A DNA stretch of 42,230 nucleotides from an uncultured Zetaproteobacteria bacterium (GCA_947311495.1 CAMZLG010000079.1:1-42230), one strand, 5' to 3'. Shown: positions 26,283 to 35,171, numbered from the stretch's first letter. Notes: generated from the sequence alone by a model not told the origin. A program made the numbers and translations.

Positions 26283-28592
26283 TTAGAATTCTGCTTCAAT
26301 GCCAAAGAAGGGTAAGAATAAATCATTGGAAACTTTGGTTGGATTGTTGAAGTTGGAAAAATCATCTTCATAATCGTACCCCGACACATTCTGACGGAAG
26401 GTGACATTTTGAACATCGAAGACGTATTTCATTTTCCATGTGTCGTACAAAACTTCCTTGCTTACCCGCACATCGAGCTTGGCATATAAAGGTAGGCGGT
26501 CGGCATTGTATTCCCCATACACTGGAAGCCAGCGACTTGTTCCTGCTTCCTGAACACGCCCAATAACTTTGGTGTAGGGTAAACCAGAGTGCGCTTGAAA
26601 TTTAAAGCCCCAATCCCAATCAGACCATGAGCCACCAAAGGGTTGACCCCAAACGGCAGTGAGCGTGTGCGGTTGGTCGCCTGCGAACTTTGTTGTTTTC
26701 CCTGTTTGTAAATTTTTGCGCGTTGATTTTGCCCATGAATAACTTAACCAACCCAGTTTGCGTCCTTCATATTTACGTTTGATAAATAAATCAAATCCAT
26801 AAGCTTCACCTTCACCTTTATTGGTATAGTTGGCTGGTGGTACGGGATTGTTGGTGCTGATGACTAAATCCGACATCGGTTTGTGATAAATTTCAGCTTT
26901 AACACTCCAAATATCATTGATTTTTTGCTCCACGCCTAAGATGCGATGTTCTGACCAAATGTATTGAAGTTGAGGATTACCAAAGCCGTCTAAGATTTCA
27001 AAACCTTGTGGCGATTGGAAATAATCACCCCAACTAAATAACCATGTGCGATCCTCGTTTTGTTGGTACTCAGCGGATAGGCGTGGTGATAAAGCATTGA
27101 GACTGGTTTGGGCTTTGCCTATACCATGGTCATACTTGCTGGATGTATGACGCACACCTACAGATGTTTTCCACTTATCATTCCATTGTTGGGTGTGTTT
27201 TATGTATGGCGTGTAAAGTGTTCCGTCAAAGGTGCCATCAACTTTGTGTTTGGTGAGAGAGGTGAAACCACCAGGTGTAGGTGCTTGATTGGATGGTTCA
27301 ACGGCAACATAAAATGATAAAGGCGCATTAAAATGTTGGTAATCTAGCCCTAATTTAATGGAGGTGTCCTTTTCTTCCCAAGTAACAGATGGGAATAAAA
27401 ATGTCGTTGTTGCTTTAAAGTTGCTATAAAAAGGGTCGCCGTAGGGGTCTGTACCAAAATTAACACGCGCAGATGTTTTTTCCACACCCGCCCGAACATG
27501 CTGACTCCACTGCTCATTCCATTGTTTTTTCCAATTGATACCATACGTTTCTGATTGCATATCAAAGTTCAAATCTCCTGCCAGCTGTGGGTCAGTAACG
27601 GTTGCATCTTTGAGTACGGCTCCCAGTTGGTCGCGAGCTTTGAAATATTGTACATCAATGTATCCGTCATTGGTTTCATGGCGATATAAACCTTGTATAT
27701 CGTAGAATTTAGGAACTTGGGTTATTGAATCTTTTGAATCACCTGCTGATAGCTTGGTTAAGGTCTCAGGGGAAAAAACAAGGTCGATATAACTGCGACG
27801 CGCAGCGAGATAAAAACTATCTTTGCCTGACTCACCAATAGGACCTTCAACTAGAAATGAAGACTCGTATGTGCCGATGTGCAGGTTGGTATGAATACGG
27901 TCTGTTTTGGGAGCGCGGAGCTTCACATCAATCACGCCACCCAAAGTATCGCCATACTCCACAGGGAAACCGCCCAGGAACACATTGAAGTCACTAACTA
28001 AGCTTGGGTTAATAACAGATTGAACACCACCCCAGTGATAGAGGTAGCCGAGTGGTAAGCCATCTACCCAATATTGATTATCCTCTGCAGCACTTCCGCG
28101 CATATACACTTGCCCACTACCGCTACCACTAGCAGCAACCACACCGGGCAGAGATTGAAGCACTTTGAGCGGGTCGCCTTGGCTACCTGGTGCATTGCGC
28201 AGCTCTTGGGCAGACAACACAATTTTTGATGTTTTTTCTTGCACACGTTCTTCAACCACTTCCAAGCCTTCAAGTTCGGCAAGGTTGGGTTTGAGATAAA
28301 TTTCAAGCGATGTTGGGTTGCCAGCGATGGTTTGTTCTAAAGTTTGATAGCCTTGATTGAGGATTTTCAAATCATCCAATGTGTTGGCATTGTTGGGTCG
28401 AATAAACTCGAATAAAGCTACGCCGTTGTCATCAGTGATGGTGTAACCATTGTTTTTAAGCACCACAGTTGCACCTTGCACAGGGTCACCAGAGCCTTTT
28501 TGCAGCACAGTAATGCTAAGCCCTTGCGCCAAGGTTGGTGTGCTCAACAAACAAAGACTTAATATAGATAAAGATAAAAATATTTTTTTCAT
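26283..28592 (-). CDS. TonB-dependent outer-membrane receptor with N-terminal carboxypeptidase-regulatory-like domain
   Basis: A 769-residue receptor with signal peptide MKKIFLSLSILSLCLLSTPTLAQ. A carboxypeptidase-D regulatory-like domain follows (about 24-110, GDPVQGATVVLKNNGYTITDDNGVALFEF). Next come the plug (about 120-220: GDPLKVLQSLPGVVAASGSGSGQVYMRGSAAEDNQYWVDG, GGFPVEYGDTLGGVIDVK) and a beta barrel ending in EAEF, with the terminal Phe used for barrel assembly. The substrate is unknown; no siderophore or cobalamin motif is decisive. The extra N-terminal domain is commoner in Bacteroidetes-type receptors and may contact other periplasmic partners. Position between a LytTR regulator and exbBD-tonB suggests regulated, dedicated uptake or signalling. 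Confidence 0.93.
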   Translation of the reverse strand: MKKIFLSLSILSLCLLSTPTLAQGLSITVLQKGSGDPVQGATVVLKNNGYTITDDNGVALFEFIRPNNANTLDDLKILNQGYQTLEQTIAGNPTSLEIYLKPNLAELEGLEVVEERVQEKTSKIVLSAQELRNAPGSQGDPLKVLQSLPGVVAASGSGSGQVYMRGSAAEDNQYWVDGLPLGYLYHWGGVQSVINPSLVSDFNVFLGGFPVEYGDTLGGVIDVKLRAPKTDRIHTNLHIGTYESSFLVEGPIGESGKDSFYLAARRSYIDLVFSPETLTKLSAGDSKDSITQVPKFYDIQGLYRHETNDGYIDVQYFKARDQLGAVLKDATVTDPQLAGDLNFDMQSETYGINWKKQWNEQWSQHVRAGVEKTSARVNFGTDPYGDPFYSNFKATTTFLFPSVTWEEKDTSIKLGLDYQHFNAPLSFYVAVEPSNQAPTPGGFTSLTKHKVDGTFDGTLYTPYIKHTQQWNDKWKTSVGVRHTSSKYDHGIGKAQTSLNALSPRLSAEYQQNEDRTWLFSWGDYFQSPQGFEILDGFGNPQLQYIWSEHRILGVEQKINDIWSVKAEIYHKPMSDLVISTNNPVPPANYTNKGEGEAYGFDLFIKRKYEGRKLGWLSYSWAKSTRKNLQTGKTTKFAGDQPHTLTAVWGQPFGGSWSDWDWGFKFQAHSGLPYTKVIGRVQEAGTSRWLPVYGEYNADRLPLYAKLDVRVSKEVLYDTWKMKYVFDVQNVTFRQNVSGYDYEDDFSNFNNPTKVSNDLFLPFFGIEAEF

Positions 28593-28599
28593 GGTTTCC

Positions 28600-29346
28600 T
28601 CACATTTGTTTGAATAAGTGTTTGTTGGCGCGGCTCACACTTAATTCATCAGGGATGTTTTTTAAAGTTAGCGTCAAAGCAGCATCTGATTCAGCGGCAT
28701 GGTTGACCCACGATACATTGACGATGGTATTGCGGTGAATGCGCCAAAATAATTCAGGGTCTAAACCTTCTTCCAATTCTTTGAGCGATTTGCGAATCAA
28801 ATAACTACCATCTTTGGTGCGCACAGTGGTATATTTATGTTCAAATTTAAAATATGCCACATCATCCACATGCAGCAAGCGAACATCGTCACCATCCAAA
28901 ATACGCAACCATTTTAAACTGGAAGCTTGTTTTTTTTCTGCCAACTGCTGCAAGACAGCTTGCAATGCTTGGGGCTGGGTATCATGTGCTTCTTTTAGGC
29001 GTTGAATGGTTTCTGTTAAACGCTCTTCGCTTACGGGTTTCAGAAGATAATCAACGGCATGGCAGCTAAATGCATCCACGGCGTATTGGTCAAAGGCTGT
29101 GACGAATACGACATGAGTTTTACCAATAACTTGTTTGGCAACATCCATGCCTGAAATGCTGGGCATACGAATGTCCAAAAACACAATATCAGGTTTATGA
29201 ATTTCAATGGCATCCAATGCTTGTTGCCCATTTTCCGCCAAAGCACATATTTCAAGCTCTGGCCAAAGCTTTTGCAAAAGCCGCTTTAAATGTTCGCGCA
29301 AGGGTGCTTCATCATCGGCAATAATGGCTTTAAGCAGGGAACTCAT
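28600..29346 (-). CDS. LytTR-family response regulator
   Basis: The 248-residue protein has a receiver domain (about 5-120) with the acidic pair ADDE, phospho-accepting Asp58 in IVFLDIRMPSISG, Thr in FVTAF and Lys in YLLKPV. The C-terminal LytTR DNA-binding domain (about 145-245) contains YFKFEHKYTTVRTKDGSYLIRKSLKELEE, FWRIHRNTIVN and the end VSRANKHLFKQM. LytTR regulators bind direct repeats upstream of their targets; the receptor gene starting eight bases downstream is the obvious candidate, though both are probably on one transcript. Its start overlaps the stop of its kinase by four bases. Confidence 0.95.
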   Translation of the reverse strand: MSSLLKAIIADDEAPLREHLKRLLQKLWPELEICALAENGQQALDAIEIHKPDIVFLDIRMPSISGMDVAKQVIGKTHVVFVTAFDQYAVDAFSCHAVDYLLKPVSEERLTETIQRLKEAHDTQPQALQAVLQQLAEKKQASSLKWLRILDGDDVRLLHVDDVAYFKFEHKYTTVRTKDGSYLIRKSLKELEEGLDPELFWRIHRNTIVNVSWVNHAAESDAALTLTLKNIPDELSVSRANKHLFKQM

Positions 29347-30398
29347 AATAGATTCACTGGAATTTGGATAGAAGCACGCACACCGCGTTTTCCAAGCTCT
29401 GAAATTTCAAAAATTGCAGCGCCACTGTATAGTGTGTTCAAGCGGTCGCGCACATTGGACAAACCAATGCCTTCACCTTTAAAATCAGCAAAACCAACGC
29501 CACTATCAATCACATCAAGGCAAAGCTTACCATTTTTGAGCATACCTGAGATTTGCAATGTGCCCCCGTTTATTTTGGGCTCTAACCCATGTTTAATGGC
29601 ATTTTCGACTAAAGGTTGCAATAGCATGGGCGGAAAGGGAAGCTTTAAAACAGTGTTGTCTATGATAATATCGAACTCAAAGCGAGTGCCCATTCGGGTT
29701 TTCATAATGCCAAGATAAGAGCGAAGCATATGAATTTCATGAGCCAATAAACAATCTTTACTTCGGCTATGGTCTAATGCTGTGCGTAGGTAGGTGTTCA
29801 CTTCTTCGAGCAAGGAAGATGCGCGCTTGGGTTCAGCTTCAATCAAACTGTGTACTGTGGCTAAGGTGTTGAATAAAAAATGAGGTTCAATTTGGGCTTG
29901 CAAGAGGTTGAGTTGTGCTTGGCTTAGTTGCTTTTCACTCATTTCACTGTGCAGTTGAAGCTCCAAACGTTCGGCATCAGCTTTGGCAACTTTGGCGCGA
30001 GAGTAAAAAACCCACATGATGATGCCACCAAAAAATAAACCCATGGGAAGCGATGCGGCAATAGACACATACAAAATGTCATCGGGTAAGTCTTGATCAG
30101 CGCCTGTTGCCCAAAATGCAAAACGAACACCGAGCAGAGTAGCTAATATTATACTGTTAAGAACAGCTAACCATTGAAACCAAGCATTATAGTTTTTAAG
30201 TAAATAAACGCTTATGCTGCCAAACAAATGGGCGAGAAAACCAATGCTAAAAGAAAAGACAAGGTTATAGATGAAAGGGTCTTCATCGCCTAACAGTGCA
30301 AACAGTATAGGTAAGGTAAGACAGAAAATAAGCGTATAGGACAACACACGCCAAGGGCTGACCGAAGAGGAAGTGAAAATATCCGAAGGTTTCAACAT
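29343..30398 (-). CDS. LytS-type sensor histidine kinase
   Basis: A 351-residue kinase with four to five membrane helices (about 17-135), a coiled-coil-like linker (RLELQLHSEMSEKQLSQAQLNLLQAQ, 144-169), and the His_kinase domain with IEPHFLFNTLATVHSLI (His173). The HATPase has LQPLVENAIKHGLEP, DSGVGF and GIGLSNVRDRL. This is the usual partner of LytTR regulators such as the adjacent one. The stimulus is unknown; there is no large periplasmic sensing domain, so sensing probably happens in the membrane part. It begins four bases after the stop of a small lipoprotein gene. Confidence 0.93.
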   Translation of the reverse strand: MLKPSDIFTSSSVSPWRVLSYTLIFCLTLPILFALLGDEDPFIYNLVFSFSIGFLAHLFGSISVYLLKNYNAWFQWLAVLNSIILATLLGVRFAFWATGADQDLPDDILYVSIAASLPMGLFFGGIIMWVFYSRAKVAKADAERLELQLHSEMSEKQLSQAQLNLLQAQIEPHFLFNTLATVHSLIEAEPKRASSLLEEVNTYLRTALDHSRSKDCLLAHEIHMLRSYLGIMKTRMGTRFEFDIIIDNTVLKLPFPPMLLQPLVENAIKHGLEPKINGGTLQISGMLKNGKLCLDVIDSGVGFADFKGEGIGLSNVRDRLNTLYSGAAIFEISELGKRGVRASIQIPVNLL

Positions 30399-30402
30399 AC
30401 GC

Positions 30403-30756
30403 TTACTGCTTCTCTTGTTGAATGCGCGGAACTATTTGCCACGAACCATGGTTTTTGACCATAATGCGAATGACTTCCCATTCCTCAGTTTCAACATATT
30501 GCCCAATGATAACATTGGCTCGCATGTCTTTGTATATCCCATTTTCAATCATAAAGTTAAGCTGTTTTACCTGTTGGAAAGGACCAAGCTGCCTGCTTGC
30601 TATTTCAAGTTCAGCCTCAGTGTTTTCATCAATGCCTTCAAACATACCAGCTTCAACAGCTTGAAAAACAGCTTGAAGGGATGGGGGTGGAGCTACGTCA
30701 GAACAAGCTGTAAAGCCTAAAGTGATCATGCTAAGTGTGAGTATTATTTTCTTCAT
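30403..30756 (-). CDS. Small putative lipoprotein, paralogue of the 31151-31507 product
   Basis: A 117-residue protein with a lipoprotein-like signal (MKKIILTLSMITLGFTAC, acylated Cys18 expected although Phe at -3 is unusual). No named family was recognised. The mature part shares a pattern with the protein from 31151-31507: QVKQLNFMIENGIYKDMRANVIIG...WEVIRIMVKNHGSWQIVPR here against QLNFVIRSGQYKDSNASAIVV...WDILDLYIEQDGVWTKAPR there. The gene sits four bases before the sensor kinase gene, so it may be an accessory periplasmic component of that signalling system. The function is unknown. Confidence 0.75.
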   Translation of the reverse strand: MKKIILTLSMITLGFTACSDVAPPPSLQAVFQAVEAGMFEGIDENTEAELEIASRQLGPFQQVKQLNFMIENGIYKDMRANVIIGQYVETEEWEVIRIMVKNHGSWQIVPRIQQEKQ

Positions 30757-30921
30757 ATGCTGAAGGTTAGGAGCATCTGTGGCTTATTGAAACAAGGAAG
30801 TGACCAGGTGTTATATTTGTAGATAGATGGTTGAAGAGATGATTAACTTGTTTAAATATAGTAGTGCAAATGTTTGGTTTTAACATATGAACCCCCGCGT
30901 TGTGCTTTTCCATTTTTAACT

Positions 30922-31143
30922 TTATTTTTCATAAGCATCATAGTTTTCATCAACACGATTGATGCAGGCTTGATAATCGTTTATGTTTATTTGCTTTTTG
31001 CAGTTGTCATGCGCCCACCGTTGCCCACTATATAACAACTGTGAATCAAGATTAGAGCAACTTGCGAACAGGCTTATTGTTACAAAGACAAGGAAGATGT
31101 TTGTCTTAAAGCGTGCTGTTTTATTGATTGATGGCTGACGCAT
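30922..31143 (-). CDS. Small putative lipoprotein
   Basis: About 73 residues from the ATG at 31143; the open frame to 31200 would overlap the neighbouring gene and is not needed. A basic N-terminus and hydrophobic run NIFLVFVTISLFASC give a lipoprotein-like signal. The short mature part SNLDSQLLYSGQRWAHDNC...DYQACINRVDENYDAYEK holds two further cysteines that could form a disulfide. No family was recognised. It lies seven bases after the 31151-31507 gene and is likely co-transcribed with it; 165 bases without a gene separate it from the next lipoprotein gene. Confidence 0.6.
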   Translation of the reverse strand: MRQPSINKTARFKTNIFLVFVTISLFASCSNLDSQLLYSGQRWAHDNCKKQININDYQACINRVDENYDAYEK

Positions 31144-31150
31144 GATGTTG

Positions 31151-31507
31151 TTACTTATGTTTTGATTCTGAAGTGCGAGGTGCTTTTGTCCACACGCCAT
31201 CTTGTTCGATATAAAGGTCTAAAATATCCCACGTCTTACTATCATGTTTTTTAACAACAATGGCACTGGCATTTGAATCTTTATATTGACCAGATCGGAT
31301 AACAAAATTTAGCTGATCAATGGCTGAAAACTGTCCATCGTGTGTCCGAGGCAAAGATATTGAGAATTTTGTGTCGTCAGTGAGGTTTTTAAATACTTTA
31401 TGTTGAATCGTTTTTTCCATAGCAGAAATTTGACTGCCAATTGGATTTGCCATCATAAATCCCGATTGCAGAAAGAATACAGACATTAAGACTAGAATTT
31501 TAGACAT
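31151..31507 (-). CDS. Small secreted protein, paralogue of the 30403-30756 product
   Basis: A 118-residue protein with an N-terminal signal (MSKILVLMSVFFLQSGFMMA, cleavage likely near MANP). The C-terminal half repeats the pattern of the lipoprotein from 30403: LNFVIRSGQYKDSNASAIVV, then WDILDLYIEQDGVWTKAPR. Unlike that paralogue it has no lipobox cysteine, so one copy is probably soluble and the other membrane-attached. No known domain was recognised. It heads the minus-strand block that leads into the sensor kinase, receptor and TonB genes. Confidence 0.72.
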   Translation of the reverse strand: MSKILVLMSVFFLQSGFMMANPIGSQISAMEKTIQHKVFKNLTDDTKFSISLPRTHDGQFSAIDQLNFVIRSGQYKDSNASAIVVKKHDSKTWDILDLYIEQDGVWTKAPRTSESKHK

Positions 31508-31593
31508 AAAACACCCCTATGAGACAAACATTAGATGAAAGTTATTTAAAAAGAATAGCGGTGTGACCAAGTGTTCTGTCTACTGATAAACGG

Positions 31594-32166
31594 TCAAAGG
31601 CTTATTTGATTGGTCTGAATATCAGTGTGCAGGTGTTTGATATGGGCAAAAGAGCGGCGAAAATGCGACCAATCCCATTGTTTGCCAGGGTCCCACTTTC
31701 GGGTGGGGGCGATGTCTTGATGTCCGACGATGCGGTGCTTATCAATGATAGGGTATTGGGCGATTAAACTGTGGCAAAGCCTTGCTGTTTCCGTGTATTG
31801 TTGGCGGGTGAAGAGCTGGCGTTCATCACCAATGATTTCAATGCCAATGCTGTAGTCATTGCAGTTGTCCTTGCCTTGCCATGTTGATGTTCCAGCGTGC
31901 CAAGCGCGTTTGCCTGTGGCGACAAATTGGGTGATACTGCCATCTCTAGCCACCGCAAAATGGGCAGAGACTTTTACATCTTTTAAGTCTTTAAAACTTG
32001 GGTGTGCTTGCGTGTCTAAGTTGCCCAAAAAGAAGTCGGTAATATGTGCGGATTCAAACTCGCCATCGGGCAATGAGATGGCATGAAGTACGATTAAATC
32101 AATGGGCATGTTGGGGCGCGCATTAAAGTGTGGCGAGGCAAGAAATTGAATGGGTTTCTTAGCCAT
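31594..32166 (-). CDS. ampD: 1,6-anhydro-N-acetylmuramyl-L-alanine amidase AmpD
   Basis: AmpD cleaves the amide between anhydro-MurNAc and the peptide during cytoplasmic murein recycling. The 190-residue protein has the amidase-2 zinc ligands His28 (LIVLHAIS), His149 and Asp159 (VGHQDIAPTRKWDPG), matching His34, His154 and Asp164 of the E. coli enzyme. It also has VSAHFAVARDGSITQFV, RAWHAGTSTW and DYSIGIEIIGD. There is no signal peptide, in agreement with cytoplasmic AmpD rather than periplasmic AmiD. It is the last gene of the nadC-birA-coaX block. AmpR and AmpG are not in the window. Confidence 0.95.
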   Translation of the reverse strand: MAKKPIQFLASPHFNARPNMPIDLIVLHAISLPDGEFESAHITDFFLGNLDTQAHPSFKDLKDVKVSAHFAVARDGSITQFVATGKRAWHAGTSTWQGKDNCNDYSIGIEIIGDERQLFTRQQYTETARLCHSLIAQYPIIDKHRIVGHQDIAPTRKWDPGKQWDWSHFRRSFAHIKHLHTDIQTNQISL

Positions 32167-32177
32167 GATGGGTCAAC

Positions 32178-32813
32178 TTACATGCCACCCACAAACATGG
32201 CGTTAAACTCATTTTCCGTCATCATCACGGGGTTAATCGCACCCATATCTTGGATGTTTTTCCACAATACTTCGGCTTCACTTTCAGACAATGCAGGAAA
32301 AATAAAGCGGTAGGTCGGGATAATTTTGGTGTCTTGCGTATATTTGTAGGGCTTTTTCAGTGTTTTCAATGCTTCTTGGCGCAGTTGCGCATATTCAGGC
32401 AGATAAAAGCGACCAAGCCCCAACATATATTTACCATCAGCACGGCGTAAAATATCAATGCTATCGATGTTCCATTCTTTAAGTGCTGCTTCGGCTTCGG
32501 TGCGTGAAACAAAGGCGCGGGGGTCATCAAAAACATGCAGTTGCACAGCTTCTTTACGATTAAGGATAATCGGATTCATATTGTTTTCTTTGAATTTGGC
32601 TTGCAGGTCTTCCACGGCTTTTTTCCACACCATACGTTTGGTGAACACGCGCCACTTTTCATTCTCAAGCGCACCCAAGTGCGGTCGCTCTGGAATCCAA
32701 GCGCGCACATCTTGTTGCTCATTCACAATCTGTGGTGGAAACCAAGCATTCCACGCTGCCCAAGCTAAACCGAGTACAATTATGAAACCGACGATGTTTT
32801 TTAGATTTTTCAT
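32178..32813 (-). CDS. Membrane-anchored SPOR-like protein
   Basis: A 211-residue protein with one N-terminal membrane helix (NIVGFIIVLGLAWAAWNAWF) and a periplasmic part. Residues about 85-150 resemble a SPOR domain: VQLHVFDDPRAFVSRTEAEAALKEWNIDSIDILRRADGKYMLGLGRFYLPEYAQLRQEAL, with the alternation of strand and helix that binds denuded septal peptidoglycan. A second, weaker repeat may follow (YRFIFPALSESEAEVLWKNIQDMGAIN). This is a pattern judgement. The start overlaps the coaX stop by four bases; SPOR-type genes next to coaX or birA are seen in other proteobacteria. A role in division or cell-wall binding is inference. Confidence 0.65.
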   Translation of the reverse strand: MKNLKNIVGFIIVLGLAWAAWNAWFPPQIVNEQQDVRAWIPERPHLGALENEKWRVFTKRMVWKKAVEDLQAKFKENNMNPIILNRKEAVQLHVFDDPRAFVSRTEAEAALKEWNIDSIDILRRADGKYMLGLGRFYLPEYAQLRQEALKTLKKPYKYTQDTKIIPTYRFIFPALSESEAEVLWKNIQDMGAINPVMMTENEFNAMFVGGM

Positions 32814-33601
32814 GATTTAAAGTGTTTTTTGGCTAACATCAGTATGCCTTTGAGGGTTAAATAGGGCTCAATATGTTGCACTTTGGGCATATCACTGCTT
32901 AACTTGGCAGCCAAACCACCTGTCGCCACAATCACAGCATTTTGATAACCATCTTCAGCCAATAACCTGTCCATAATGCCATTTAAACCATCCACAGCCG
33001 ACCAATACACCCCTGATTGCATACTGCTTACCGTATCTTTGCCAATCAGCGTATCCACGGGCGCAATGGCAACTTCAGGTAGCTTGGCAGCGCGTTTGGA
33101 TAAGGCTTCAAGGGCAACTTCAATGCCAGGGATAATCAAGCCGCCTGCATAACGCCCGTCGGCTGAAATGACATCAAATGTGGTGGCAGTGCCACAATCC
33201 AACACGATGGCAGGTGCGCCAAAGATTTCGCGGGCAGCAAGTGCATTAACAATTCTATCTGCGCCAACTTCTTTGGGGTTTTTATAATCAATGGCAATAC
33301 CAGTTTTCACGTCTTTATCACCGACAAAGGCAGGGTTTAAGCCGCAAGTTTGCACACAGGCTTCTTTAAGCACTTCATCCAAATGCGGCACAACAGATGC
33401 CACCATGATGCCGCCGAGTGTTTTTGGGTCGTGGTCAAATTGGGAAAACATACCAAACAACTGCCAGCTCAACTCATCGGATGTGAGCTGATGATTGCTT
33501 GAAAGCCGCCAATGCGCCTTCAAATCTTCGCCTTCATACAAGCCAAAGACCATTTGCGTATTGCCCACATCAACACATAAGAAGTGCTGTGGTTTATTCA
33601 T
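32810..33601 (-). CDS. coaX: Type III pantothenate kinase
   Basis: CoaX phosphorylates pantothenate, the first step of coenzyme A synthesis. The 263-residue protein has the N-terminal phosphate motif CVDVGNTQMVFGL (Asp11), KEVGADRIVNALAA with the conserved Asp, AIVLDCGTATTFDVI, and GGLIIPGIEVALEALSKRAAKLP. These are the standard type III motifs (ASKHA fold). The start overlaps the birA stop by four bases. No other pantothenate kinase is visible in the window. Confidence 0.96.
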   Translation of the reverse strand: MNKPQHFLCVDVGNTQMVFGLYEGEDLKAHWRLSSNHQLTSDELSWQLFGMFSQFDHDPKTLGGIMVASVVPHLDEVLKEACVQTCGLNPAFVGDKDVKTGIAIDYKNPKEVGADRIVNALAAREIFGAPAIVLDCGTATTFDVISADGRYAGGLIIPGIEVALEALSKRAAKLPEVAIAPVDTLIGKDTVSSMQSGVYWSAVDGLNGIMDRLLAEDGYQNAVIVATGGLAAKLSSDMPKVQHIEPYLTLKGILMLAKKHFKS

Positions 33602-34335
33602 GTTTGTTTATCCATAATTGAGACATCGCCAGCAATGATACGCTGTTCTTCGCCATTGACCAACAATCGCAGCGCACCATCGTCTGCTAAGCCCAACGCA
33701 ATGCCTTGAATATAGGTGTTGCCGTCATGTACCGAGACTTCCTTGCCTGTGGCAATATGGGCAGTTTCCCAGGCCTGTAAGATAGGTGAGAATCCTTGAT
33801 TTTGCAGTTGAATGAAACGGGTGTCTAAAGCCTCCAACGCGGCTTGAAGTACATCGTCTTTATGGATATAACGGCTGCAATGTTCATTCAAACTGGTGGG
33901 CGGGGTGCGCATGTTTTTATCCCACGTTTGGGGCGATTCAATATTGATGCCCATACCCAATGCCACGGCAAAACCATCATCGGTTTGCTGCATTTCAGTT
34001 AAAATACCGCACACTTTTTTACCTTCAATCAATAAATCATTGGGCCACTTGATGCCAACGTTGGGTGTGAATAATGTAAGCGCATCATGCAGGCTTACGG
34101 CGGTCAAAAGCGACAGTTTGGATATTTCAGAGGCAGGCAAATCAGGGCGCAGCAACACGCTCATGGCAAGGGATTGGTTTAGGGTTTGCCATGTTCTTCC
34201 CAACCTGCCTTTGCCCGCTGTTTGCTCGGCAGTCACCACGACCAAACCCTGCTTTGCACCCATTTTGGCTTGGCGCAACACCTCTTTGTTGGTCGAATCT
34301 AGGCTTTCAAAATGTTGGATGTTGAAATCGAGCAT
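33598..34335 (-). CDS. birA: Biotin--[acetyl-CoA-carboxylase] ligase (no DNA-binding domain)
   Basis: BirA activates biotin with ATP and attaches it to the lysine of AccB. The 245-residue protein has FESLDSTNKEVLR, the biotinyl-AMP loop TAGKGRLGRTWQT, IKWPNDLLIEGKKVCGILTEM, ALGMGINI and a C-terminal SH3-like domain (GIALGLADDGALRLLVNGEEQRIIAGDVS). It begins directly with the catalytic domain and lacks the N-terminal helix-turn-helix of E. coli BirA, so it should not act as a biotin-operon repressor. The natural substrate is the AccB encoded at 14560-15024. It lies between nadC and coaX with minimal spacing. Confidence 0.95.
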   Translation of the reverse strand: MLDFNIQHFESLDSTNKEVLRQAKMGAKQGLVVVTAEQTAGKGRLGRTWQTLNQSLAMSVLLRPDLPASEISKLSLLTAVSLHDALTLFTPNVGIKWPNDLLIEGKKVCGILTEMQQTDDGFAVALGMGINIESPQTWDKNMRTPPTSLNEHCSRYIHKDDVLQAALEALDTRFIQLQNQGFSPILQAWETAHIATGKEVSVHDGNTYIQGIALGLADDGALRLLVNGEEQRIIAGDVSIMDKQT

Positions 34336-34337
34336 GG

Positions 34338-35171
34338 TTAGCTTTGCGATACTCGCATGGATAAATCCAAAGAGGGCGCAGAGTGGGTGATAGCGCCTAC
34401 GGCGATACGGTTGATGCCCGTTTCAGCATAAGCACGTGCATTATCAAGGGTGATATTGCCTGATGCTTCAAGAAGGATAGATGTTGGCACAAGTTCTCGC
34501 GCCTGACTGACAGTTTCGGGGGTCATGTTGTCGAGCAGAATAATATCTGGGCAGGCATGGACGGCTTCAATGACTTCATCCAATGTTTCGCATTCCACTT
34601 CAATCCAAGTGTCGGGTGAAAGCTTTTGGCAAGCGGTAATGGCATCGGTGATGGAGCCTGCTGCAAGAATATGATTTTCTTTGATGAGCATGCCCGATGC
34701 AAGGTTTAATCTATGATTTTTGCCGCCACCATCCAGCACAGCCTGTTTTTCCAACACCCTTAATCCGGGCGTTGTTTTGCGGGTGTCCACAATATCGCAG
34801 TCTGTGCCTTCAAGGGCTGTCACAAACAAGGATGTTGCGCTGGCAATGCCTGATAAATGTTGCATGAAGTTTAAAGCGGTGCGTTCGGCGGATAACAGCA
34901 TACGCATATTCCCCGATAATTCGCAAATGATGTCAGCAGCCTGCACTTTATCGCCATCATGTTTGTGCCAAGTCTGCGAAATGCTTTTATCCATGACTTC
35001 AAACACCTGCTTGGCAATGTTGCACCCAGATAATGTACCGTCTGCTTTGGCAACAATGTTGGCTTTTCCTTGTTGGCTTTCACCAATGGTGGCGCGGGCT
35101 GTCAAATCATTGTATGCCATATCTTCAGCAAGGGTTTGTTCAATGATACTCTGTAATTCGAAATGGTTCAT
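34338..35171 (-). CDS. nadC: Nicotinate-nucleotide pyrophosphorylase (carboxylating)
   Basis: NadC turns quinolinate and PRPP into nicotinate mononucleotide in NAD synthesis. From the ATG at 35171 (MNHFELQSIIEQTLAEDMAYNDLTARAT) it has about 277 residues, the normal size; the frame open to 35345 reads into the neighbouring gene and is rejected. Motifs are LLSAERTALNFMQHLSGIA, DIVDTRKTTPGLRVLEKQAVLDGGGKNHRLNLASGMLIKENHI, DTWIEVECETLDE, DIILLDNMTP and LEASGNITLDNARAYAETGINRIAVGAITHSAP. It is followed by birA two bases after its stop. Confidence 0.97.
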   Translation of the reverse strand: MNHFELQSIIEQTLAEDMAYNDLTARATIGESQQGKANIVAKADGTLSGCNIAKQVFEVMDKSISQTWHKHDGDKVQAADIICELSGNMRMLLSAERTALNFMQHLSGIASATSLFVTALEGTDCDIVDTRKTTPGLRVLEKQAVLDGGGKNHRLNLASGMLIKENHILAAGSITDAITACQKLSPDTWIEVECETLDEVIEAVHACPDIILLDNMTPETVSQARELVPTSILLEASGNITLDNARAYAETGINRIAVGAITHSAPSLDLSMRVSQS

